A stretch of DNA of 64,000 nucleotides, taken from NCBI RefSeq assembly GCF_000227135.1, contig NC_018252.1, positions 92,414-156,413 of the forward strand. Reading direction: 5' to 3'. The stretch comes from Leishmania donovani. Lineage: Eukaryota; Euglenozoa; Kinetoplastea; Trypanosomatida; Trypanosomatidae. Positions 8,822-18,727 of this stretch are shown in pieces. The notes beneath the pieces were generated by a model, which made no database searches, was not told where the DNA came from, and saw only the letters and a list, made by a program, of their open reading frames with translations. Position 1 is the first letter of the stretch, and the number at the start of each line of letters is the position of its first letter. Position numbers and translations under genes: made by a program.

Positions 8822-10870
8822 TCACGGGCATGCCTGCGACACCTGCCGATCAGACCCCTTCATCTGGTTGGGGTAGAGGCGCACGCACTCGGCAGCAGCG
8901 ATGCTCGTAGCGTTACGGTAATTGCCATCGCGAGTGAGGATGACGCCGACGCAGACATCGACGCACGGCAACAAGCACTCCTCGTCCGTCAGGATTACCT
9001 CCACGTGGTAAATATTCTTCGCAAGCGCCGTGGCACGAGACATATCGGGGAGGACATGAGTGGCGCAGCAGAGAGGGCGGACGTCCCCGGCAGTGTGAGT
9101 GTCTTCCTCCATGCAGCCCACTTGGAACCAATGGTGGCACCTCGTCTCGATGATAGGGTTCTCGCCTTCGACCCGGCACAGACAAATGGCGCACGTGTCA
9201 AGGACATCATCGACGCCCACCAGCCGACTGCTCGTCCCGAGCACCTGCGGCAGCAGTGTTGGCCCGTGGGGAAGAGTGTTGCCACCGAATAGCCGATGGA
9301 ACGCGTGACTGCTCTTCGCTGGCATCGCCGAATGCGGCGTTGCAGCCGGCACATCTGCTGCGGAGCTGCGAGTCGCACCAGCACGCAATAGCATCTGCAT
9401 CTTGTGACGCACCGCCACGCGCGACCGCCAGTCCGACTCTGGACCAAGTCACTGGGCCAGCATCTCGTCCATACGCTGCACGTCAACACGCTTCTCGGCG
9501 TCGCTCAGCACCCGTGCGATGAGCCACGCGCCGTACGGCGCGAGGCTAAGCGTAAAGGAAACAACGATGCCGACACTTGCCATACAGCGCGTTACTGGTG
9601 GCTGCGGCGCTGCCGTGGCGAGTGTCGTTCACCTTACGCACTGGTGGTCCTCCAGGGGGGGGGGGCGCTTGATCGCCGTACTCTTGGGTACTGCGGCCCC
9701 TTCCTCGGAGCCGAAGCTGCTGGTGGTGAAGCCGGCGACTGCGTCCGACAACTTGTCACTGTTCTCATGGCCTTCGGTAGCCGTAACAGAGTTGCTGGGA
9801 GCCTTGTGAGACGACAGCGACGCGGCAGTGACGCCAAGGTGCTGAAAGCCCGTGGAATCATGGCTAACAGAATGCCTGCGCGCACGGCAGCTGGCAGACA
9901 AGACCTTCACGCCAGCCGCGTGACCGAACGCGTAGGTGAAATGCGGCGCGTGCATAAGGGGAAGCAGGTGCTGCTGTGGCTGCGTGTAAAAGAAGGCGGC
10001 GTACGTCATGCACGCGTCCAAGCCATAGCTCTTCCTGTGGCTAACTTGCACATCGCTGTGCATATTGTACTTCGACTGCGCAGCGTCCGCCTCTTCATTG
10101 TCATAGACCATAGCCTGGAAGCCGACGCGGATGCCGCGCAGGCGACATGTGGCGCATGAGTAGCCAGCTGATACGTACGCACAGCCGGGAATCTAGAGCG
10201 GCTTGCACAGTTTTAGGTCTACAATAGCGTCACTGCGGGCAAAGGTCAGCTGCCTCGGCAGTCGCTCCAGCACGCTCATCACGTCCCTCACAGGACGCCG
10301 GGCGACGCAGGCGACGAAGTCATCACCATACTCCGGGCCCGGCAACCACTCCAGCGCTGGAAGCTTACCGAACGGCTTATTGACCATATACACGAGCAGC
10401 TCCTCGTTGCGCTGCGTGCTCTGCGCCACGGCACAGTGGAGGTGCTCCTCTAGCAGTGACACCGGCCGCGTTGGGAAGGCCAGGACCGCGCTTATGAGCC
10501 GCTCCACTATGCAGAGGTAGGACTGCGCCTCTGACGTGCCGTGGGCGAGGATGGTCTGCGTGAAGAAGCTCCTGTACGTCCACCACGTATCGGCGTCGAA
10601 GCCGGCGTATTCTAGCATTACCAGAATTCGCCGTGCTGTATAGCGGAGTACTTCGACGTGCTTACTCCGCGGCAGAAGGCTATCCTCTGTGCTTCGGTGC
10701 CTCACGCTTTCCCACAACTGCTGCGTCCGCTAGAGCGCCTGCGCGGTAGATATCTGGCGAATAGACTTGTCGATGCCATGATAGGAAGACGCAGATGACA
10801 TGTACACAGGCATGCCGAGCAGCGCCACGAAGCCGACAACAACGGCAAACGTACGGAAGCGCTGAAGGCG
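8822..10870 (-). pseudogene. Decayed membrane RING-finger protein gene with four in-frame stop codons
   Basis: One minus-strand frame stays coding-like for about 680 codons to a terminal TGA at 8822-8824, but is cut by TAG at 10730-10732, TAG at 10193-10195, TGA at 9629-9631 and TGA at 9449-9451. No frameshift is needed to follow it; an 11-base G/C run at 9655-9665 encodes prolines in frame. The conceptual product begins with a hydrophobic segment (FRTFAVVVGFVALLG), has a soluble middle, a second hydrophobic segment (GIVVSFTLSLAPYGAWL) near 9530-9580, and a C-terminal RING-like motif near 9175-9265. The RING keeps CAIC and CHHWFQVGC, but the usual His/Cys before the V-G-C is Gln and the last Cys pair reads RPLC. 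No ATG precedes the first hydrophobic segment. Layout of anchor, loop, anchor, RING recalls membrane E3 ubiquitin ligases, but the family is not identified. Sequencing error at four separate sites seems unlikely. Confidence 0.8.
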
Positions 10871-12474
10871 TGGAAGGGGAGTGTGTGCGTGTGTGTGTGT
10901 GTGTGATGTATGGGGAAGACGAAGGCACAGAGACACATAGACAGAGGGAGACGGAGAGGGGGAGGGAGGCAGACGGAGAGTGCCGCCGAGCCTACAAAAC
11001 GGTCGACGCGAACCAGCGGCAGATAACAGCACGAATTACGAACACGCGCCCGCGCACACAAAAAAAGGTAAAGAGAGAGAAACACGTTCGTAGCGAAGCG
11101 GGCACGGAAAGGAGGAGGAGGAGCAGCAGCAGCAGCAGCAGAGAGAGGTGAGAAAGGAGGAAGGAGAGGCGGAGAGATACACTCAGGAGAGAGCACGAGG
11201 CGAGGAGGCAAACAATGGTGAAGAGAACACAATAATTACGAGAAATAGTAATAGAAAGGGAAAACGTATGCGCGAGAGGGAGGGGGTGGCCAGCACCGTC
11301 TCACCACTTCGCCCTCTCGCACCTCCTCTCTCTCCTCTTCCACTGATACTACGCACCGACGGCGCCGACACAAAAGCAAGCCCGCAGGGGCGCCGCCGAC
11401 GACTCAGGAGGGAGAGCAGGTATACAAACACACACACAGATGAGAATCACTGCTCTGAAACACCACGACGATAGGGACCCGCTGTCCCTGAGCACGAGCA
11501 GAACAAGAAAAGAGACATCACCCAATATGCAATGTATGCCAGCCACCGTGTCTTCCCCTCCTCTCTGTCTGCGGTGCGCCTCGCCTGTGGCTGCTCTGTA
11601 CGTGCGTGTGAGTGCACCCCTGAACGACGGGAGAAGGGGGGGCTGCGGTGTACGTGGGGGGGTATGTGAGGTGTGTGCTGCAGCTCTCAATAGAAATGCC
11701 TGGTGCAACAACGCACTCTACGCGAAGAAGAGGGGAAGAAAAGACGGAAACACGCGTGCCGCACACATGCAAGCAGAAACCTCTGATGGCGTGGTGAGAG
11801 ACACAGCTCATGGTGCAGACGGGTAGCATGTGTGGGTTTGTGTGTGTATGTGTGTGGCCGGTAAAGGAAGAGGAAGCAGAGAGTGTGTGAGAATGTGCCA
11901 GAGAATCAGAGAGAGAGAGAGACGCAGGCAAGCACCAGGTCTATAGAAGAAGCTTCAACACAAGGAGATGCACCTCCGTACTTGTCATCCTCCCACGCTT
12001 CAAGCCGGGCCACGTGAGCGAGCGAGCTGGCAACCGCAATCACTGTTTCTTCGTCTCCCTCTTCTGGTTTTCGGGCCCTTGAATTTCCATGGCTACGCGC
12101 ACACGCGCTCTTAACGCGCGTACGCATGCGGGTGCATCTACCTTGCGACCATGCTCAAGACTCACTGAGAAGAAGCTTTCTTAGATGCGCTCGTGAGCGC
12201 GACCGCATCGCTGTGCGTGCGTGTGTCGAGAAAGAGAGAGGATCACGTCTGCCCCATTAGAAAAAGCTCTGGGAAGCTACCCCTGAACACGCGGCGCATG
12301 CCGTCAAAGTCGGGGGGAGGGAGAGAGAGAGAGACAGAGAAGGCCTGGTGTGCCACAAAGGTGAAAAAGAAGCACACCAGCACCGGTGACGCGTCATTCT
12401 CTGTGCCAACTGCCCTTCTTTGCGCCCTCCCCCCGCCCTCCGCGCATGCACTCCTCACTTCCGCACCACGCCTG
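10871..12474. other. Intergenic spacer
   Basis: No gene seen. It contains a GT run near 10880-10903, a short AGC triplet run at about 11122-11141, strongly purine-rich plus-strand sequence from 11090 to 11290, and GT/GA runs near 11830-11925. On the minus strand these are pyrimidine tracts. Confidence 0.65.
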
Positions 12475-14736
12475 CTAGGGGGTGATAACTGGGGGTTTCC
12501 TAGGGCCGTCACGCCGCCGCAGTCGGTACATCTTCTGCTCCGTAAGGGAGCGGGAAGGGTGAAAGCAAGCCTCGACATGCACGCCCTGCTCACGAGCGGC
12601 GTGGCACACCTGCTCATTCGCGGTAACAATGATGGCGTTGACAGCGTCGGCGAGGCCAAAGACAATCTTGTTGCGTAGGGACACCTTGCCGCTGAGTCGG
12701 AGATACTCCACAGAAGTGAAGATGGGCAGCGGGGGCGGCCAAGGACAAGAGTGCGGTGCTGCTGTGCCACATCCGGTAACACTTGGCGCGCCATCGCCGC
12801 CGTCGTAGCCGCCTCCGCTGCACATATGGTGTCGCAAAAACGTGGTGTCCACCACACTCACAAGGCGCAGCAGACGTGCAGCACGCGCGACTTCCCGTGG
12901 TCCCGCAATCGTCTCCAGGATCCACTTAAACTCCTCGTACGTGATATCCGCCATGACCCAGTTCGGCTGCTGATGCAGTGAGGGCAAGGCAGACGCGGCA
13001 GCTCTCTCAACTCGGTCACTATACTCGACCAGAAGAGTTGACTCGGCAAGAGGCACTGCTGCAGACGGTGCCGCAGCGGTTGCGGTAGCTGTGGCAGTGC
13101 CTTCGTGTGCGTTCTCGTCCGCGGAATCGGAGAACCGCTCTCGTGCCGCCGCCTCCAGAGGTCCGAGCCAGTCGAGCTCGGTCGGCACGATGAGAGCTGC
13201 GGGGATGGCCTGAGCGGGCTGCTTGACAGCTACAGACGGCTCTGCATCGGCCGCCGCGTTGCCGCACTGTAGCAGAAGGGCATGCCGTATAACCTGCTCC
13301 AGTGCATCTCTGGTGTACCAGACGGTGTGAGAACGCAGCGCCGGCTCTAACACCTCCGCAACGGCGCGGCACTCGACGACTTCCTTGCGCTGCTGCTCTC
13401 GCAATACGCGGAACGGTGCCAGCCGCTCCATCCGCACACTGTGGGGCAGGCCATCCTCGTAGCAGCTCTGGGAGCAAAGCGTGACCAACGCGGTCGTGTC
13501 GAGGCAAATAACCGCAGGAGACGGCGCCAGCGGTGGAAGCCAGGTGGTGGTGGCCGACCGAGTGGGTGCCACCGGCGGCCCTTGTGCTCGAATTCGTCGT
13601 CGTGACACCTGCACGGTGTGGTCTACTGAACGCAATGCCCAGACAACACCGTGCGCCGCAAAGAACTTCTCCAGCGCGGGCGGCGGCGGGTGGAGCAGCA
13701 CCACGGCCACCTGAGCGGCACGTCGGTGCGGCAGGCAGGTCCGTTTCGCGCGCTCGAGGAGGGCGAGAAGCATGTCGGTAAAAGGGCTGGCACCATTCAC
13801 GTCCAGCGCCTCCGCCTCGAGCTCAAGGTTGCGCGCCGTAGTCGTCTTCACCTTGATCCAGCGGTGCTCGCTGCTGGAGACCACATCCACCTCGATGCGC
13901 ATGTCCTCCCCGAAGGAGGTCCTGTGCGCGGTGTTCGACCCGTTCACCGAAGCTGAGGTCACATACTGCGGCGGTCCCACGTCACCGCTCACGGGCACGT
14001 AGACCCCGGTGATGTCACGTTCGCGCTCAAGGCATGTGATAATAGCGTCATAGTGTGACAAGGAGTTACACTGCGCACACGCCACTGCCGCCTCGAAGAT
14101 GGCAGGTGGCACGACGAGCGAGTCGGGTAAGGTAGAAGACGTCGGCGCATGTGTGCACCCAGCCGCACTGAGTCCCTCTACCGCACGTCGTACATTGGCC
14201 GTCTCCTTACGGAGTCGGCTGCGGAGCTTGGCAATGCCTTTGTACGCCGCCGAGGTAGGTCTTTGGGGGCTCGCACGCGCCCTGCCGCTGATGGCCTGAC
14301 ATCCGCGACTGTCGCTTTCGGGGTGAGACGTCTGCGAGTGAGGTGCGGCGGTTGACACGGAAGCAACCTTTTCGGCTAACAGGCACTCCAGCCTGGAGTG
14401 GAGATCCTCTGCAACGCGCAGCAGCTGCACGAGAAACTTGCAGAGCGCATGCGGCGAGCTCGAGGTGGTGAAGACCTCCTGGTGTCTGCCGTGTCCCTGA
14501 CGCTGCCCGTGCTGCGCTGCATAAAGGTCCTTGCCAAAAGTGTCCGTGTCACCCACAGGCGCTTCTCCAGCGGCATCTGACGACACCGGAGATGTTGCGT
14601 CTGCGCTGTGCGTGCAGCTGCGGGACATTGAGCTAGCGCCGCTGGAGTGGGAACTCACGTCCAAACGGGATGCCTCGAGCGCGTCTTCATCGTCGGCAGA
14701 GGATGGAATCGGCATCGCCTCATACAGCTGGTCCAT
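12475..14736 (-). CDS. DUF1308 family protein (C7orf25/UPF0415-like)
   Basis: 753 residues from the ATG at 14734-14736. A Ser-rich N-terminus is followed by a helical stretch. Near residues 215-300 is a segment with HYDAIITCLERE and later HRWIKVKTTTARN, like the W-x-K-V block of DUF1308. Around residue 408 comes AVICLDTTALVTLCSQ, matching the Asp-x-Thr-x-Leu block that gives the family its PIN-like start. The C-terminal part has ITYEEFKWILETIAGPRE and ends with NAIIVTANEQVCHAAREQGV, a PIN-like final strand and helix. Human C7orf25 is about half this length; the excess here is the N-terminal region and low-complexity inserts. The molecular role of the family is poorly known, and nuclease activity should not be assumed. 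An AG at 14753-14754 after a pyrimidine-rich tract supports the start. Confidence 0.68.
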   Translation of the reverse strand: MDQLYEAMPIPSSADDEDALEASRLDVSSHSSGASSMSRSCTHSADATSPVSSDAAGEAPVGDTDTFGKDLYAAQHGQRQGHGRHQEVFTTSSSPHALCKFLVQLLRVAEDLHSRLECLLAEKVASVSTAAPHSQTSHPESDSRGCQAISGRARASPQRPTSAAYKGIAKLRSRLRKETANVRRAVEGLSAAGCTHAPTSSTLPDSLVVPPAIFEAAVACAQCNSLSHYDAIITCLERERDITGVYVPVSGDVGPPQYVTSASVNGSNTAHRTSFGEDMRIEVDVVSSSEHRWIKVKTTTARNLELEAEALDVNGASPFTDMLLALLERAKRTCLPHRRAAQVAVVLLHPPPPALEKFFAAHGVVWALRSVDHTVQVSRRRIRAQGPPVAPTRSATTTWLPPLAPSPAVICLDTTALVTLCSQSCYEDGLPHSVRMERLAPFRVLREQQRKEVVECRAVAEVLEPALRSHTVWYTRDALEQVIRHALLLQCGNAAADAEPSVAVKQPAQAIPAALIVPTELDWLGPLEAAARERFSDSADENAHEGTATATATAAAPSAAVPLAESTLLVEYSDRVERAAASALPSLHQQPNWVMADITYEEFKWILETIAGPREVARAARLLRLVSVVDTTFLRHHMCSGGGYDGGDGAPSVTGCGTAAPHSCPWPPPLPIFTSVEYLRLSGKVSLRNKIVFGLADAVNAIIVTANEQVCHAAREQGVHVEACFHPSRSLTEQKMYRLRRRDGPRKPPVITP

Positions 14737-14752
14737 GATAAAAGCCAGCACA

Positions 14753-14754
14753 CT
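14753..14754 (-). promoter_or_regulatory. Candidate trans-splice acceptor for the DUF1308 gene
   Basis: On the minus strand a pyrimidine-rich run ending CTCGGCTCTTTAAG precedes this AG, 16 bases before the ATG. Spliced-leader addition here would leave a short 5' UTR. Confidence 0.5.
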
Positions 14755-15513
14755 TAAAGAGCCGAGCAGTGGGTAGTTGCCGGGAGAGCGGGAGATGTGT
14801 GAGTGTCTGTGTCCTTAGGAGCTCCCCGCCCCTTACATCGTGTGGGGTGCGTCGATGCGGCGTGCACCTTGGTACAAGCCACACAGACGAGCCACCCGAA
14901 GATAGCGTCAATGGTGTCACAGACGAAGACGAGAGGTCATTCAGGCGCCTTGAACTGAGATCCGCAGCACCCACCGGCACGCGCACAACTTCGGGGCAGT
15001 GACGCGCAAAGAGAACGCTGGGCAGTAGGTGGCCTTTAGAGACAAGTGTAGACTTGGCGGAGTAAGGGTGGCGCAGCAAATCCCTCCGAACTCGCATTCC
15101 GCCAAGCCGCAGCCGCAGGCATAGCTGCCATTGTCGGAATTCGATCCGACCGTCTTTGAAGACGAAGAGACTACGATGGCGACGTGAATTTGGGGGGGGG
15201 GGGCACGGTGGCACGCGCACGCACACAACCGCTTCAGGCGACTGCAGACGTGTCACCGTGTGTCGGAGGTTGAGGTAGTTTGGCGAGGTTACTCGTGTTG
15301 GCCAGCACAGCTGGCTGCACGCTTGCGCATCGGTAGTGGGAACAAGAAGCGCATTTGCGCGAACATATGAAATAACGCAGAAAGGGGGAAGGAGATGGGG
15401 GAGGGGGCGGCAGCAGATGTGTGCGGTAACGCAACCCCACCCTTTCGTTTGTCCAGAGGCTGCACAAATATTGGGGCGTCGGGAGACACCGGTACCCACG
15501 ACTTGCGACCACA
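14755..15513. other. Intergenic spacer
   Basis: No gene seen on either strand. A G-run at about 15190-15200 (C-run on the transcript) is the only notable feature. Confidence 0.65.
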
Positions 15514-15888
15514 TCAATCATTGACTTCATATCGCCACCAGTTCAGCCGCTTTTCTATGGGCCAGTCCCGCAACTGCTCATATTCGCGCTGCGACAGCTC
15601 GACGAGGCGGTGGTGGGTGTAGTCCTTCCCGTCGACACACCGGCCCCACAGTCCCACACGGGCCGATGGAACTTGGTCAAAATTCACGGTAACCGACGTG
15701 ATGCCGCACCGTTTGCAGAGGCGGTAGCGCCGCTCGCGATCAAAATCCTTACGCATGTGCTTCTGGTTCTCCAGCCGGAAGGTGTCCTTCATGCGCTTGC
15801 TCAGCACGACGCCATTGCTGCGGTTCAGCGCACCGAATTTGGTGAAGGAGTAGAGCGAGTTGGGCCCAAACACATTGGCGCGGGACAT
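15514..15888 (-). CDS. Small basic hypothetical protein with a CxxC motif
   Basis: 124 residues from the ATG at 15886-15888. I do not recognise the family. The N-terminus (MSRANVFGPNSLYSFTKFG) is Ser/Asn/Phe-rich and might be a weak targeting sequence. Residues 44-57 are very basic, followed by CKRC at 58-61. A lone Cys at 84 and two His at 92-93 could complete a metal site, which is speculative. The C-terminus is rich in Trp, Arg and Tyr (KRLNWWRYEVND). Size, charge and paired Cys would suit a small RNP or organellar complex subunit, but there is no direct evidence. It is accepted as a gene because it is in phase with a good ATG, has balanced, non-repetitive composition and lies on the coding strand of the unit. 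Confidence 0.72.
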   Translation of the reverse strand: MSRANVFGPNSLYSFTKFGALNRSNGVVLSKRMKDTFRLENQKHMRKDFDRERRYRLCKRCGITSVTVNFDQVPSARVGLWGRCVDGKDYTHHRLVELSQREYEQLRDWPIEKRLNWWRYEVND

Positions 15889-15977
15889 TGCTGAGTGCTG
15901 CTAGTGTACACGCACCCGGTGACTGAACGACTAGAAAAATGCACGGCGAGACAGCCGATCGGAGGTGACAGCGTGCG

Positions 15978-15979
<2 letters not shown>

Positions 15980-16039
<60 letters not shown>
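15980..16039. repeat. GT microsatellite, left of gap
   Basis: About 30 uninterrupted GT units. With the tract right of the gap it is probably one longer imperfect repeat that could not be assembled. Confidence 0.95.
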
Positions 16040-16041
<2 letters not shown>

Positions 16042-16043
16042 GT

Positions 16044-16142
16044 NNNNNNNNNNNNNNNNNNNNNNNNNNNNNNNNNNNNNNNNNNNNNNNNNNNNNNNNN
16101 NNNNNNNNNNNNNNNNNNNNNNNNNNNNNNNNNNNNNNNNNN
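16044..16142. other. Assembly gap (99 undetermined bases)
   Basis: A run of N between two GT tracts. The true content and length are unknown. Confidence 0.98.
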
Positions 16143-16156
16143 ACGAGACGTGCGCG

Positions 16157-16159
<3 letters not shown>

Positions 16160-16216
<57 letters not shown>
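16160..16216. repeat. GT microsatellite, right of gap
   Basis: About 28 GT units, the right-hand partner of the tract at 15980-16039. Confidence 0.95.
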
Positions 16217-16218
<2 letters not shown>

Positions 16219-17314
16219 GTGGGGAGTGCGCACTGGCAGTTAAAGGCGTCGCATTGGGTATCGGTGTGCCCAGTACGCTCATGGAAGCGCGATCAAACAA
16301 GGCAGCGTTTCCTTTTATCGAAGCACAGAGAAGAGGGTAGAAGAGCGGATGCGAGGGTGTGTCGATGGGAGGTGGCCACATCTGAAAACGAAGATGAATG
16401 GGTGTTACGCGGAGATGCCCAGACATTGCACATCCCGCCCTGTCCTTCCGTACCCCGCCGCGGTGTGTCGACTTTACGGCACGCACAAGGAGAAAAGGGG
16501 TAGCATGCGGCCCTGCGCGTACGCTTGCCATGCCACAATGGCCTGCTGCTGAGCCCTTCTTTCGCTTCATTTTTTGTTCTTTTCGGTTACGTCGTTGCAC
16601 GATACGGCAGCTTACGAGAGACAACAAAACGAAAGGAAGGGAACAACCTCAGAGTAGAGGTGCGGGAGACAGCGAGGGTGCGGCGATCGTGTGAAGGGCT
16701 CGCATGCGCGGCTTCATGAATGGCGGCGGAGCGTGTGCATTTTTTTGTGTGCTCACTGGCTTGCCCATAGACAGATGCGCACGCGTGCACGCACACTCGC
16801 ATCCGTTGCCCACTCGGCGGAGAGCAGAAGGCCAGCAGCCGCAAACATAAGAAGACGGCGCACACATGCTGGACAAGGCCGCTCCTCCCTCCTCCACATC
16901 CACACACACGCACACGTGCAGAGAGAGGGAAAGACGATATCTCCACTGCGCACACACAGGCGAGCAAAATGACAACGCTCCGGCGCGGCGCCGGCATCAT
17001 CAGCGACGCTCACGACTGCAAGAGGTAAGAAGCAGCAGCAGCGGCGGCGGCAGATCGGTGTCCATCGCGCCGAATACCGCAGTACCGGCATGACTGGCCC
17101 CCTTTCAGGGAGTCCATAAAGCAACAGCACATCCGCGCAAGCGCGGAACACGCCAACGCAGTCACGGTAGGGAAAGAAGGAAGACGGCGGCGGCGGCGCT
17201 ATGCACATACACACCACAAGAGCACATGGCAAAAAGGGCGCATGCGCCCACGGCAGTGTGCTTCTCTACCTCGGCCCATCCAGCACCACCACCCCCCATT
17301 CCCTCATCTGACGC

Positions 17315-17854
17315 TTAGAACACGTCGTGCTTGGACTTGCGCTTCGAGGCACGCTTCTCCTTCGCCTTGGCCGCCTCTACCGCCGCCTTCTTCGCGGCGG
17401 CCGCCCTCGACTTTTGATTCACCTTCGTGTTGCGCTTGATACGCGTGGCGACCACCTCCTCGAACTGCGGGTTCTCATCAATCCACTCATCCGCGAAGGA
17501 CTTGTAGCGACGACGCTTGTTGCGCCCCACATCGGCAAAGTAGCCGAACTCCATGAACTCGCTCTCCCCTACGCCGGCTGCCTTCTTGGGTGCTTGGTGC
17601 TGACGCTCTGGGTCCACGAAGTTGCGGTACTTGAGCAGCTCAATCTCCTGCTTCTGGTCCTCACTGAGCGGCCTCTTCTTCATGCCGTACCACTGCGAGA
17701 GCGTGTTCTTCTGCTCGCGGCGCTTCTCTCGAACGGCGTCCTTGCGGTCTTGGATGCCTTGCACCCCGCCGCGCCCACCGTAGAAGTCGCCAGAGCTCGT
17801 AACCGCCTTGGCCATCATGTCGGCCACACTGTCGCTGCTGCCGCTGGCAGGCAT
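17315..17854 (-). CDS. FCF2: Fcf2-type pre-rRNA processing factor
   Basis: 179 residues from the ATG at 17852-17854. Residues 52-150 match the Fcf2 domain: an aromatic start LSQWYGM, then ELLKYRNFVDPERQ at 72-85 (family pattern L-x-x-R-x-x-x-D-P-x-R), a Phe-x-x-G strand (EFMEFGYFADVG), a basic KRRR stretch and KSFADEWIDENPQF, like the K-R-x-x-x-x-x-D-E-L-L block. The tail is a Lys/Ala-rich nucleolar-type helix ending KRKSKHDVF. Yeast Fcf2 and human TDIF2 work in the nucleolus in early 18S rRNA maturation at sites A0, A1 and A2, so this is probably a small-subunit processome protein, functionally linked to UTP13 in the same window. The usual Lys-Arg-His-Tyr-Lys after Asp-Pro is partly changed (DPERQHQ). 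A splice acceptor 3 bases upstream fixes the start. Confidence 0.82.
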   Translation of the reverse strand: MPASGSSDSVADMMAKAVTSSGDFYGGRGGVQGIQDRKDAVREKRREQKNTLSQWYGMKKRPLSEDQKQEIELLKYRNFVDPERQHQAPKKAAGVGESEFMEFGYFADVGRNKRRRYKSFADEWIDENPQFEEVVATRIKRNTKVNQKSRAAAAKKAAVEAAKAKEKRASKRKSKHDVF

Positions 17855-17857
17855 GGG

Positions 17858-17859
17858 CT
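17858..17859 (-). promoter_or_regulatory. Candidate trans-splice acceptor for FCF2
   Basis: On the minus strand a long T/C tract (CTTCCCCTTTTTTGTCTTTG) is followed by GCTGCAG; the AG ends 3 bases before the ATG. This is one of the best acceptors in the window. Confidence 0.65.
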
Positions 17860-18727
17860 GCAGCCAAACAAAGACAAAAAAGGGGAAGACTACGAGTACC
17901 GCTCTTGCTGAGCGCTGTGCTTGCAGCTGTTTCCGTCAAGGCCAACGCAGGCAGAGCGAGCGCCTCGCTGCTTGTTCCTGGAACAGTTGGCAGTGGTGCT
18001 AGGTAAACAAAGATGGGGGGAGGAATAAAAGAAACATCGGTGGCGGGGAGGTCATGAGGGCATCATCATCACAGCAAACCACGAGGAAGGGAGGCGGAAT
18101 ACGGAAGGAGGCGTCGCACGACATCGCTGCCGGTCACGTACACCTCCACCTGCGAAACCAGTGAAAAGACGCGTGCGACACGTCAGCCAGATACCATTAC
18201 ACAGACGGTAACGCGGTCACTCAGGGCACGCCACTCGCTTACTCAGAACGCCCTCTCTTCTGCCTCATTGGGGAGGGGAAGGAGGAGGGTCGGGCACAGC
18301 AAGTGCACGAACACTCACGGGCGCATCCCTTTTTCAACAATGCACCTCAAGGCCTGCTTCCTGGAAGGCGTCACGCGGCCGCCGGCACGGTGGTGTCAGA
18401 CGCTGAGCGCCACGACAACGGTCTCGTGTATGTGTGCATGTGTGTGTGCCACACCCCCACGAGCCGCACGTCGCAACCAAAAACCCAAAAAGTCCCACGA
18501 AAAAAAAAACAGAGAAAGCAGAAGACAGCCACGCATGTGCATAGGAGAGGCGGAGGCACCACACAGACGGCTTGGAAGGAGCTGAGGCGTGCGCAGCACA
18601 CGAGCAAAGGCCATGGCGCAGGTGAGACATGCGCGCATGCGCATCCGCTACGGCGTCTCGCCTCCACCCCTTTCCGCGCGGCAGAGAGACAGATATTAGA
18701 AGAGGGCCGTTTTCCACGGCCAGCCCC
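17860..18727. other. Intergenic spacer
   Basis: No gene seen. An A-rich patch near 18478-18510 is a pyrimidine tract on the transcribed strand. Confidence 0.65.

Larger units (their letters stand above)
15889..17314. other. Intergenic spacer with microsatellites and a gap
   Basis: No gene seen. It includes two long GT tracts around a run of undetermined bases, and T-rich and purine-rich patches near 16560-16680 and 16920-17060. Confidence 0.65.

Noticed and set aside
8822..10870. Stop-codon reassignment, as in Blastocrithidia, to explain the in-frame stops
   Set aside because: None of the other large genes in the window contains in-frame TAG, TAA or TGA, and the RING ligands are also damaged, so loss of function is the simpler reading.
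8822..10870. Cis-spliced introns to explain the interrupted frame
   Set aside because: The sequence around the stops stays in frame and coding-like, leaving nothing to splice out, and cis-introns are very rare in trypanosomatids.
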